A DNA stretch of 64,000 nucleotides from Pseudidiomarina mangrovi (GTDB taxonomy: Bacteria > Pseudomonadota > Gammaproteobacteria > Enterobacterales > Alteromonadaceae). Positions 21,934 to 30,063 of the stretch are shown piece after piece. Numbering within the stretch: position 1 is the stretch's first letter; the number at the start of each line of letters is the position of its first letter. The stretch covers positions 38,270 through 102,269 of the forward strand of contig NZ_RJLC01000012.1 of assembly GCF_003999375.1 (NCBI RefSeq), given 5' to 3'. The notes under the pieces are model-generated. The model saw nothing but the letters and a program-made list of their open reading frames with translations. It was not told where the DNA came from and searched no databases. The translations under genes were made by a program, and so were the position numbers.

Positions 21934-23549
21934 AGCTGATAAATAAAGTTGATCTGGCGGCCATTTTGTTGCCATTGCACTTGTTTGGTCAGCTGCTTCA
22001 ATAGGTCTAAACCACGACCATGAGGGTGTGCTGTACGACTGCCGCGTGCACTTGTGGTAAAGCCGTCGCCACTATCGGTGATGGTAAATTCGAGCTGCTG
22101 CTGCTGGTCGTCGTAACTCACCTCTATAGTAATTTCGCCGCGAGCTAATTGCGCCAAGCGCTGGCTGCGCAATAAGTAATACTGGGCGAAGCCATCAGGG
22201 CTATCTTTTAAACTTGAATCGAGTTTTAACAAACCGTGCTCTAGCGCATTGTTGTAAGCTTCAGCCAATAACAGATAAATAGTGGTACGGTGGGCTCGTA
22301 AACGCGGTAACTGGCTCACCGCGTTTAATACATAACTTATTGGATCAATAGTTTGCAATTGTTCTACCCGTAAGCAGGTAGAAAAGCGAAATGCCATACC
22401 GCGATCATCAGCAACTGCCTTTGCTTCGTTAAGTTCGGTGGGTCGACAACGAAGCAAAGCTAGCGATAGGTCATCATGCAATGGTTGTTCGCCGCGAAAT
22501 AATTCCAGTTCTTCCACTAAGGCTGGAAATTCAGCGTCGGTGGGGTGACGGCGCAACAAGGCTTCTAAGGCATCAATGCCCAAAAATTCGAGTTTGGAAC
22601 CTAGTAATTCAATGACCCCATCGGTATAGGTCACCACAAAACTCTCAGGCGGTACCCGCAATGTTGTCACTCGGCTATCAAAATCATCATCATCAAGCAC
22701 ACCAAGTGCCATGTGCTGTGCCGTTAAACGCTTAATGATTTGACCGCTAGCGTCACACACCAAAGCCGGCGGCATTCCGCCATTCCAAAAGGTGATACGT
22801 TCGCCATTGGCGGATAGCTCTAGCAGCAAACCAGCACAGAACATATCATCAGGTAATAAGCGATTAAGGCGGAAATTAAACTCGGTGACCATTTCCGCGA
22901 TTGAAACACCACGGTCGGCCATGGCAAAAAATGCCTGTGATAACGGCAAGGCACCGGTTGCTGGGGCTAAGCCGTGCCCGGTAAAATCGGCCATCAATAA
23001 GTACACATTACCCAGCGGCCCCGGTGCCACCAAACATAAATCACCATTAAACTTAGAGACTGGCGTTAAATAAGTTTGGATATTCGGATAATCGAGAAAG
23101 TTGCGGCTTAGGGCATTACGAAAAATATGCTCTACCAGCTGGTGTTCGCGGTCATTACGGGTATCGTGCCATACCAAGGCATCACGTACACGCGCTAATT
23201 CAGAACGACACCAATACCAATGTTGTAACAACCGAATGCGCGTGGCGAGCATCTCAAGCGGCTGTGGCCATAGCAGCACATCATCAAATTGCTCGGCACA
23301 GCCGTCCAAAATGTCGGCGTTATCGGTAATCAATAACACAAACGCAGGCGGACCTGACGTGGGCATAACACGCTGATGTAGTTGCGGTAATAAGCTGGTT
23401 AACGCGTCTTTGTTGGTGGCAATCAGCAACCATAATGGAATGACTTTGAGGTCAGCAGGAAGCTTGTGAATTAATTCAACGACGTGCTCAGCCAGCGCCG
23501 AATCGTCGTGAATAACCTGCAATAGCGCTTCGGCTGCTGCTCTGGGCAT
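21930..23549 (-). CDS. Partner-switching phosphatase/kinase, CrsR/HsbR-like (PP2C plus HATPase)
   Basis: Three-region regulator resembling Shewanella CrsR and Pseudomonas HsbR, in which a PP2C (SpoIIE-type) domain dephosphorylates and an RsbW-like kinase domain phosphorylates a STAS antagonist. The N-terminus (about 1-115) looks like a shortened receiver: it keeps strand elements and a final DDVLLWPQPLEMLATRI helix, but the expected phospho-Asp strand reads WLLIAT. The PP2C domain (about 150-350) has MADFTGHG, TYTDGVIE and HDDLSLALLR. The kinase domain (about 375-539) has AEAYNNALEHG, DSGDGF and HGRGLDLL. It starts 1 bp after the STAS gene ends. The target sigma or effector is unknown. Confidence 0.85.
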   Translation of the reverse strand: MPRAAAEALLQVIHDDSALAEHVVELIHKLPADLKVIPLWLLIATNKDALTSLLPQLHQRVMPTSGPPAFVLLITDNADILDGCAEQFDDVLLWPQPLEMLATRIRLLQHWYWCRSELARVRDALVWHDTRNDREHQLVEHIFRNALSRNFLDYPNIQTYLTPVSKFNGDLCLVAPGPLGNVYLLMADFTGHGLAPATGALPLSQAFFAMADRGVSIAEMVTEFNFRLNRLLPDDMFCAGLLLELSANGERITFWNGGMPPALVCDASGQIIKRLTAQHMALGVLDDDDFDSRVTTLRVPPESFVVTYTDGVIELLGSKLEFLGIDALEALLRRHPTDAEFPALVEELELFRGEQPLHDDLSLALLRCRPTELNEAKAVADDRGMAFRFSTCLRVEQLQTIDPISYVLNAVSQLPRLRAHRTTIYLLLAEAYNNALEHGLLKLDSSLKDSPDGFAQYYLLRSQRLAQLARGEITIEVSYDDQQQQLEFTITDSGDGFTTSARGSRTAHPHGRGLDLLKQLTKQVQWQQNGRQINFIYQL

Positions 23550-23550
23550 A

Positions 23551-23856
23551 TCACTCGATCACAAACAATTTATCAAAACGCGAGATGTCAAGAATGCCAC
23601 GCACTTCGGGACGGCAGTTAATGATGTGAATAGCGCGCACCGCCTTGCCCAATGATTTGCGCATATTGAGCAACATACCGAGTGCCGAACTATCGAGATA
23701 TTCGGTTTCGCGCAGGTCGACAAACACCGTTGGCTGCTGATCGCCCACATCACTGTAGGCCTGGCGGAATTCTTGCACCAACGAAAAGTCAAACTTACCT
23801 TTGATTGCAATAATCAGCTCTTTTCCGTCATTGGAGAATTGTCGATGTAGCGGCAT
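23551..23856 (-). CDS. STAS-domain anti-sigma factor antagonist, CrsA/HsbA-like
   Basis: A 101-residue single STAS domain, the switch component of partner-switching systems. The phosphorylatable serine lies in the conserved LDSSALGML motif (Ser56/Ser57 region), and the family pattern of alternating strands is clear (IAIKGKFDF, TVFVDLRE, IHIINCRPEV). It is the first gene of a two-gene operon with the phosphatase/kinase. A sigma-54-like promoter lies about 20-45 bp upstream, so expression may depend on RpoN. The similarity to CrsA or HsbA is inferred from architecture, not a search. Confidence 0.88.
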   Translation of the reverse strand: MPLHRQFSNDGKELIIAIKGKFDFSLVQEFRQAYSDVGDQQPTVFVDLRETEYLDSSALGMLLNMRKSLGKAVRAIHIINCRPEVRGILDISRFDKLFVIE

Positions 23857-23885
23857 AGCGTACCTGCGTAGTGATCCTGTTTACT

Positions 23886-23902
23886 GGCATTGATAGTGCC
23901 AA
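23886..23902 (-). promoter_or_regulatory. Sigma-54-type promoter for partner-switching operon
   Basis: The minus strand reads TTGGCACTATCAATGCC. It has the -24 element YTGGCAC intact, and GG and GC dinucleotides separated by exactly 10 bp, as RpoN promoters require. The -12 element is ATGC rather than TTGC. The predicted start near 23875 leaves a leader of about 20 nt before the STAS gene. No enhancer-binding-protein site was identified. Confidence 0.65.
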
Positions 23903-23956
23903 GAGCTGAGTCATTAGACAACAGTTTGTTTGTAATTTGTAATACTTTGAAACAAC

Positions 23957-23990
23957 AAAAAGCCGAGTTGTTGTCCAACTCGGCTTTTTT
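23957..23990 (-). terminator. Intrinsic terminator (possibly bidirectional) near amidohydrolase/STAS genes
   Basis: AGCCGAGTTG and CAACTCGGCT form a 10-bp perfect stem with a 5-nt loop, flanked by A-runs on the left and T-runs on the right. Lying just after the amidohydrolase stop at 24012, it should end the minus-strand amidohydrolase operon. The flanking T-run on the plus strand means it could stop both directions. Confidence 0.88.
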
Positions 23991-24011
23991 AACAGACTTC
24001 AGGTGTGGTCG

Positions 24012-25295
24012 TTACGGTTTTTGCCGATACTTCTGATACAACTGGTTATGGCGGTTGTTCAGATCAACGAGGCGACCATCAATAAATAACCATGTTACTT
24101 TTTGTCCTAATTGATCCATTAGGTCACCATTCGATACTACCAACGAGGCTTGCTTACCCACCTCAAGTGAGCCGAGTTTATCGTCAACGCCCATCACTTG
24201 TGCCGGTTTCAGTGTGATAGCAGCTAACGCTTGATCGCGATCAAGGCCGTAGGCAACGGCATTACCCGCAGCAAAGGCTAGGTTACGGATGTCCCAATAA
24301 CCCGGGTAGCTGATGGCGAAATTAACGCCGGCAGCAGCCAGTTGGCTTGGTGTGGCATAGGCTTGATCATAGGGCTCATCCAGACGACTTGGTAAGCCAT
24401 ACGGCGCGCCGTAAACAACGGTAATGTTCTGCGCGGCTAAACGCTCAGCAATACGCCAGGCATCGCGCGCGCCCATTAGTACCATATCGAAGCCATACTC
24501 GGCGGAAAAGTCGATGGCTTGCTCAATTTGGCGTTGATCATCAGCATGAATAAACAACTTGCTGGTTTGATCAAACAGTCCCAGCATAGCTTCCCAGCGT
24601 TGATCCGTTGCCGTTAACACGCCTGCTTGCTTGGCATCGTAATAGGCTTTAGCCTGCACAAAGGCACGCTCCAGATTGTTCCGAGCTTCGGCATTGGCCT
24701 TACGCTGCTCAGCCGGACTGCGGCGCTCCCACCATGCGTTATTCAAGCCAACCCGCGGCCAACTGACATGCACGCCAACATTCAATGCTTCAGCGCCATC
24801 TTCAAAGGTCCACGAATCGGTCTTCAGTAAGCTTGAACGGCCACGTATCAAATTACCTTGGGGCACAATTTGCGCGTGAGTGATACCGTTGAAACGTACC
24901 GTTGGGATGATTTCCGAATCTGGATTGAAGCCAATATGACCACTCACTTCTGGCGTGATCATACCGGTTTCTTGTTGGTCATCGGTAGCGCGAACAGCTT
25001 CAATTTCTACCAATCCCAAGGTCGTGTCTAAGGCGATTAGGCCTGGGTAAACATGCTGACCTGAAATATCCAGAACTTCAGTATTAGGCGGTAACGGAAT
25101 ATTGTTGCCAATAGCAATAATCTGACCATTTTCGAACAACAGGTCGGTATTGGCTAAGGTGCCATTAGTGACCGTGTGTAAAGTGCCACCTTGCAATAAA
25201 ATTGGTTGGCTTTGCGGTGCGCCGGGCACCATGTCATGCGCTGCGGCCGATAGCGACAGGGCAGCCGTAAAAACGGCAGTCATTAATCGTTTCAT
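24012..25295 (-). CDS. Exported amidohydrolase-family protein with degenerate metal site
   Basis: Amidohydrolase-superfamily protein with a signal peptide (residues 1-19, ending SAAAHD). The composite beta-sandwich and barrel organisation is recognisable: VLDISGQHVYPGLIALD near the N-terminus and a C-terminal ITLKPAQVMGVDDKLGSLEVGKQASLVVSNGD, typical of imidazolonepropionase-like members. The first metal motif, normally HxH after PGLID, is replaced by ALDTTLG, so it may not be a conventional metallohydrolase. The start overlaps the stop of the larger upstream amidohydrolase as TAATG, implying coupled translation and perhaps a complex. Confidence 0.85.
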   Translation of the reverse strand: MKRLMTAVFTAALSLSAAAHDMVPGAPQSQPILLQGGTLHTVTNGTLANTDLLFENGQIIAIGNNIPLPPNTEVLDISGQHVYPGLIALDTTLGLVEIEAVRATDDQQETGMITPEVSGHIGFNPDSEIIPTVRFNGITHAQIVPQGNLIRGRSSLLKTDSWTFEDGAEALNVGVHVSWPRVGLNNAWWERRSPAEQRKANAEARNNLERAFVQAKAYYDAKQAGVLTATDQRWEAMLGLFDQTSKLFIHADDQRQIEQAIDFSAEYGFDMVLMGARDAWRIAERLAAQNITVVYGAPYGLPSRLDEPYDQAYATPSQLAAAGVNFAISYPGYWDIRNLAFAAGNAVAYGLDRDQALAAITLKPAQVMGVDDKLGSLEVGKQASLVVSNGDLMDQLGQKVTWLFIDGRLVDLNNRHNQLYQKYRQKP

Positions 25296-28200
25296 TAGTG
25301 CTGTCCTCCATGTTGTGCATGGCTATGATCGCTATAAACCTGCCACCAAACATCGTGGTTATCCTCACAATGCCAAGTCGGCTGTTGTTTCTTATAGGCC
25401 TGCTCGGCGCCCATACGGTCGCCTTCTGGTGCCGCTAATAGCTTCTGCATTAAAGCCTGCTTTTCAGCTTCTACGGCCACTCGCATTTGTTGATCGAGCT
25501 CGCGGTCAAAGTATTTACGGCCGTTGATCCAAGTTTGTTGTGGTTGCGCATACGCACTCAGCGGATTGCTATTCCACAATACAAAGTCAGCATGCTTACC
25601 AGCACTGATGCTACCGACATATTGTTCTACTTTGAGCTGCTTCGCTGGATTCAAGGTGACCATTTTCAGTGCTTCATGTGGGTCCATCCCACAGTAAGTC
25701 ACCGACTTGGCCGCTTCAGTATTAAGGCGACGTTGTAGGTCGTTACTATCCGAGTTGATACTGGTTAAAACGCCCTTCTCTGCCATTAAACAGGCATTTT
25801 GCGGAATCGCATCATAGACCTCGAACTTGTAAGCCCACCAATCGGCAAACGATGACGCACCAGCTCCGTGTTTAGCCATTTCTGAGGCCACTTTGTAGCC
25901 CTCTAAAATGTGCGTAAACGCAGTGATGGTGAAATCAAATTCCTCAGCCAAGCGTAACAGCATCAGAATTTCTGATTGCACGTACGAATGTGCGTGAACA
26001 AAACGCTTCGAATCAAGGATTTCGAGTAAGGTATTGAGGCGGTAATCAGGCCGCGGCGGTGCCACTTTAGCCTTCTCTGAGCGGCTTAGTTTGTTGTAAG
26101 CGGCTAACCGTTGTTGATACTCGATGGCGGCAGTAAAGCCATCACGCATGACGGTTTCGACACCCATCCGTGTTTGCGGATAACGAATGCTAAAGTTACT
26201 TCCCCAATTACTTTGTTTGACGTTTTCGCCGAGCGCAAATTTGATGCTCGGCGGTGCAGCATCAAATTTCAGCTCACTACCGGTAGCGCCCCAGCGCAAT
26301 TTAATCACTTGCGCTTGGCCGCCGATCGGGTTGGCTGAACCGTGCAGCAATTGCGCAATGGTGGTACCGCCAGCAAGCGAACGATAAATATGGATATCAT
26401 CGGGGTTAATGACGTCACCAATACGAACTTCAGCGGTAATCGCCTCTGAACCCTCGTTAACACCGCGATCAATGGCAATGTGCGAGTGTTCATCGATTAA
26501 GCCCGGTGTGACATGCAGCCCCGTCGCATCGATCACTTCATAACCTGATGGCGTACGTAAATCGGTACCGATCCGCTCAAAATTACCATTACGCACCAAG
26601 ATATCAGCGTTTTCTAAAATACCTTGCTCATCGGCAGTCCAAATAGTCGCATTTTTAATATGAAGGTTTTGCCGCGCCGGCAATCCATCCAAGCCAAAGG
26701 CAACGTTCGGGAAAGTAACTTTACTGACATACTCAACTGTCGGTAATGGCTTATCCTTGCGTTCAGCTGGTTTCGTCATAGTAGCGCTAAACGCCAGCTG
26801 CTGACCATTCGGTGCCACAGCAACCCCGGCATAACCCTCTACTGTTTGTTGCTGCAGCCGCATGCGCCAGGCACCAGCGACACCATTAAAGTCGCCATCA
26901 ACAACGAATTGTAAGGTTTCGTCATCACGCTGGGCATCACGAATTTTGGCGCTCTGCTCGCCCCGTTTTAGTTCACCACTAATACGTTTACCATCATTGA
27001 TGGTCAATACCGCCTCTTGCTCAGCAATAGTCACGGTAAATTGGCCATCAAATGCCGCCCGACGCAATGGTTCAAGCTCAACCTCTTGGCCCTGTAACCA
27101 AACCGACTTGATGCGGCCATTGGTAAACAGATCACCGTCCGCAATGACAAAGTCAGCCATGAAACCTGGAGCAATTTTACCAGCCCGATCGGCCACACCA
27201 GCAATACTTGCAGGCACAGTAGTCAGTGCTGCTAGTGCACGGTCTTTATCTAAACCATGTTGAATAGCTTTACGAAGGTTGGGCCAAAACTCCTCGGCCT
27301 TTTTCAACTCATGCAAGGTAAACGAGAAATCTATATCTGCGCTGGCTAATGCTGCGGCATTACCTGGAGCACGCTCCCAATGGCGCAAATCAGCTAAACT
27401 GACATCAAGATGGTCATCGATACCGGCAACCTCAGGTGCAGCTGGAAAATTCAAGGGTAAGATCACGCGCGATTGCGTCGCCTTGATAGCATCTAGACGG
27501 GAATATTCATAACCTGACCCAACATAAGTCACTGGCACATCGAAAGCGCTAAAAACATCATGAGCGCGCAGCAATGACTTGTCATCAGTCACTTTAAACA
27601 CCACCCCTTCTTGCTCAATAGAGCTCAAGTTGGCCAATGCCGCATTATACTCTACCGGACCATTATGGGCCTCTTTGCCAAAGGCCTGCTGATACCAATT
27701 AGCATCCGACAGGGTTTGCCGAATTAGCGCAATAGAACCCATCAGCGACGACGGGTACTGTTGTACCGAACTGCCTTTGTCAAACGAGCCAAAATGCCGC
27801 GCTTGGGCATTGTAGACGGTGTCATTAGCAATTCTATCAGCCAGCGATACGGTGACTGCCTGACCTTGAAAGATGCCATCTAAACGCGCACTTTGTACGG
27901 CTGTAAAACCCTGACTGATATAATCGCGCGCAGCTTTAGCATCGGTAGCGAGAGTGTCTACCCAATGGCGTTGTGCATGAATTGCGTCATTAGCGGCATT
28001 GCCACCTTCACGCTTATTGTTGTACACCGGTGGTGCGCTGCGTGGGCCACGACGAGCACCCTCAGCCGCTGCGGTGACGCCATAATTACTATAGGCATCA
28101 ATAAAGCCCGGATAGATTACATGGCCACTCACATCAATAACCCGCGCACCCTCGGGGGCTTGGTTGTTGCGCTCAATGGCAACAATGCGCCCATTGCGAA

Positions 28201-28387
28201 TGACTAATGTTGCGTTATTCAATTGTTTGCCAGGCTCGGTCACGATAGTTGCATTCTGTAACGCCACAAATGTGGACGAATTATCCTGCAACCCTTGCAC
28301 TGGCGTAGTTTGCGACGCCATAACGGCTGCCGGTAAGGCAGCGGCGAGCGCTAACGCCAACTTGCTGAGGCGATTGCTACGGTTCAT
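25295..28387 (-). CDS. Exported tandem amidohydrolase (two amidohydrolase-like halves)
   Basis: A 1030-residue exported protein (signal peptide about 1-24, ending VMAS) made of two amidohydrolase-like halves. The first half (about 40-430) lacks the HxH motif: GHVIYPGFIDAYSNYG. A connecting beta-rich segment (about 430-570) follows. The second half (about 590-1010) keeps the metal site: GLIDEHSHIAID, RFVHAHSY, FTHILEGYK and INSDSND. The substrate is unknown; periplasmic peptide or amide hydrolysis is an inference from family. AAGGGGAACC precedes the ATG. It forms an operon with the degenerate paralogue and is divergent from the cytochrome c' gene. Confidence 0.87.
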   Translation of the reverse strand: MNRSNRLSKLALALAAALPAAVMASQTTPVQGLQDNSSTFVALQNATIVTEPGKQLNNATLVIRNGRIVAIERNNQAPEGARVIDVSGHVIYPGFIDAYSNYGVTAAAEGARRGPRSAPPVYNNKREGGNAANDAIHAQRHWVDTLATDAKAARDYISQGFTAVQSARLDGIFQGQAVTVSLADRIANDTVYNAQARHFGSFDKGSSVQQYPSSLMGSIALIRQTLSDANWYQQAFGKEAHNGPVEYNAALANLSSIEQEGVVFKVTDDKSLLRAHDVFSAFDVPVTYVGSGYEYSRLDAIKATQSRVILPLNFPAAPEVAGIDDHLDVSLADLRHWERAPGNAAALASADIDFSFTLHELKKAEEFWPNLRKAIQHGLDKDRALAALTTVPASIAGVADRAGKIAPGFMADFVIADGDLFTNGRIKSVWLQGQEVELEPLRRAAFDGQFTVTIAEQEAVLTINDGKRISGELKRGEQSAKIRDAQRDDETLQFVVDGDFNGVAGAWRMRLQQQTVEGYAGVAVAPNGQQLAFSATMTKPAERKDKPLPTVEYVSKVTFPNVAFGLDGLPARQNLHIKNATIWTADEQGILENADILVRNGNFERIGTDLRTPSGYEVIDATGLHVTPGLIDEHSHIAIDRGVNEGSEAITAEVRIGDVINPDDIHIYRSLAGGTTIAQLLHGSANPIGGQAQVIKLRWGATGSELKFDAAPPSIKFALGENVKQSNWGSNFSIRYPQTRMGVETVMRDGFTAAIEYQQRLAAYNKLSRSEKAKVAPPRPDYRLNTLLEILDSKRFVHAHSYVQSEILMLLRLAEEFDFTITAFTHILEGYKVASEMAKHGAGASSFADWWAYKFEVYDAIPQNACLMAEKGVLTSINSDSNDLQRRLNTEAAKSVTYCGMDPHEALKMVTLNPAKQLKVEQYVGSISAGKHADFVLWNSNPLSAYAQPQQTWINGRKYFDRELDQQMRVAVEAEKQALMQKLLAAPEGDRMGAEQAYKKQQPTWHCEDNHDVWWQVYSDHSHAQHGGQH

Positions 28388-28544
28388 CTGGTTCCCCTTG
28401 TCAGGTTTAGCTTTTAGAATTAATACCCGTTATCATCGACTACAGTAAAGCCAGATGGCGCTTCGGTGCAATCTGTTTGGGGATGAAAAGCGTATTGCAA
28501 TCGGTAAATAGCGTAAAACCTCTTTTTTCAGCAGGAGAAACGGA

Positions 28545-29009
28545 ATGAAACAACACAAAATGGTGGTTATTGCAGCTGCGGTCAGTGTTTTAGTGAGTGC
28601 CGCAGTGTCTGCACAGAATGCCTTTAATGATGCCGATAAAGCGGTTGAATATCGGCAAAAAGCATTTTCGGTGATGCAAAATAACTTTGCTGCAATGGGT
28701 GATATGGTGCGCGGCGATGCCCCTTTCGATGCGGCAATTTTCGCGGCTCGGGCTGCCGATTTCGCCGCTATGACAACAATTCCATGGCCAGCATTTGATA
28801 CTGCCGGTGCGCAACCAGGCAATAATTCTGACGCGCTGGCAGCCATTTGGTCCAATCGAGACGATTTTAATCAGCGTGCCGTAAAACTGCAGGCCGATGC
28901 CAAGGCTTTAGCTGAAATAGCTGCCGCGGGGGTCGAAGCCGATTCACGTAAAGCCTTTATGACGGCTGCGCGCAACTGCAAAGCCTGTCATGACCAATAT
29001 AAAGATTAA
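28545..29009 (+). CDS. Cytochrome c' (class II cytochrome c)
   Basis: Periplasmic haem protein of the four-helix cytochrome c' family. The signal peptide covers about residues 1-24 (ending VSAQN), and the single haem-binding CKACH motif is near the C-terminus, as the family requires. Processed size is about 130 residues. Cytochromes c' bind nitric oxide and may shuttle electrons; the role here is not shown. AGGAG precedes the ATG. The stop overlaps by 4 nt that of the convergent cytochrome b561-like gene, a common pairing that suggests the two work together. Confidence 0.92.
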   Translation: MKQHKMVVIAAAVSVLVSAAVSAQNAFNDADKAVEYRQKAFSVMQNNFAAMGDMVRGDAPFDAAIFAARAADFAAMTTIPWPAFDTAGAQPGNNSDALAAIWSNRDDFNQRAVKLQADAKALAEIAAAGVEADSRKAFMTAARNCKACHDQYKD

Positions 29010-29638
29010 TTAATCCAGATAAATAATGCGTAGGCAGCTACGGCTGCCAACGCTATTCCAAGTAAACCATGGCGTAACTTGACCGAGCTAACGTCATGTC
29101 TGTAGCCATGAATCATAGTGCCGACTAAGGCAATACCGCGAAGTCGATACAGCACAATAGCCAACAGGTGAATCGCCACAGCTATCACTAACAGCTCAAA
29201 AATGAGTTCATGCACATCAACCATTTGCTCGGCGACATCACTACCCACAAGCGCTGCTAAGGGGCCAGCATAAAAGAACCCATCAGACGCCAGTAAACCA
29301 CTTACAAACTGCGCCAACACTAGCAGCAACAGGATGACAACCGCCCAACCGCCTGCGGGATTATGACCGTTGCTGGCCTGATAGTGACCGCTCCGAAGTT
29401 CTTTTAAGTGCGCCATAACTGCTTTCGGGCCACGCACAAAGTGGCGAAAACGAGCCGACTCACTACCGAACACCCCCCACAAAATACGGCTGATCACTAA
29501 ACCACCAAGTACCGGTGCCAAGCGCAGATGCCACTCCATGTAGTCGTTTTCAGCGGTCCACCACATGGCGACTAATAAAATCACCATCAGCCAATGGCTT
29601 AACCGCACAAAACCATCCCAAATTTTCACGCGTTGCAT
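29006..29638 (-). CDS. Cytochrome b561-domain membrane protein
   Basis: Integral membrane di-haem cytochrome b of the Ni-hydrogenase b-type/b561 group. It begins with VKIWDGFVRLSHWLMVILL, carrying the first haem His (SHW). Four main membrane segments are visible, with further His residues in MEWHLRLAP, VDVHELIFELL and AIHLLAIV. A fifth hydrophobic segment is at the C-terminus. Such proteins usually pass electrons from quinol to a partner cytochrome c, here plausibly the adjacent cytochrome c'. It is divergent from a lone receiver-domain gene at 29692. Confidence 0.9.
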   Translation of the reverse strand: MQRVKIWDGFVRLSHWLMVILLVAMWWTAENDYMEWHLRLAPVLGGLVISRILWGVFGSESARFRHFVRGPKAVMAHLKELRSGHYQASNGHNPAGGWAVVILLLLVLAQFVSGLLASDGFFYAGPLAALVGSDVAEQMVDVHELIFELLVIAVAIHLLAIVLYRLRGIALVGTMIHGYRHDVSSVKLRHGLLGIALAAVAAYALFIWIN

Positions 29639-29691
29639 GCTTTCTCCGCTTTTGTTAGGGTGTCGTCGATAGCATAGACGAGGTCGCTAGC

Positions 29692-30063
29692 ATGACTCAA
29701 GCGCAAGCCAACATTCTCATTGTCGAAGATGATTTTATCTCGCGCGAGGTACTTAAGGCGATGTTAACCTGCTATGAGGTTACCGTTCATTGTGCTGAAA
29801 ACGCCCATCAAGCCATAACCATGGCTGCACAGCAGCAATTTGCCTTAGCGCTACTCGATCATGAACTCCCTGATAGCACAGGTATTGCTTTGTACCAACA
29901 ACTGACGACCTATCAACCAGGTCTAGTGGCCGCGCTAGTTAGTTCGCACCCAGCGGAGCAACTGGCTCATGCAGCCACCGCGGTGGGTATCACCAAGGTA
30001 CTCAGTAAGCCCCTCGACCCGCAGCAGTTAGCTGATTTGCTTGGCGTCGCCGGCTGCATCTAA
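29692..30063 (+). CDS. Stand-alone response regulator receiver domain
   Basis: A 123-residue CheY-like receiver without an output domain. The acidic pocket is VEDD (residues 11-14), the phospho-Asp is Asp56 in LLDHELP, and the conserved Lys lies in LSKPLDPQ near 106. GAGG precedes the ATG. No histidine kinase is adjacent; the nearest hybrid kinase in the window is about 9 kb away. The last 36 nt overlap the 3' end of the convergent tyrA. Its partner and output are unknown. Confidence 0.9.
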   Translation: MTQAQANILIVEDDFISREVLKAMLTCYEVTVHCAENAHQAITMAAQQQFALALLDHELPDSTGIALYQQLTTYQPGLVAALVSSHPAEQLAHAATAVGITKVLSKPLDPQQLADLLGVAGCI

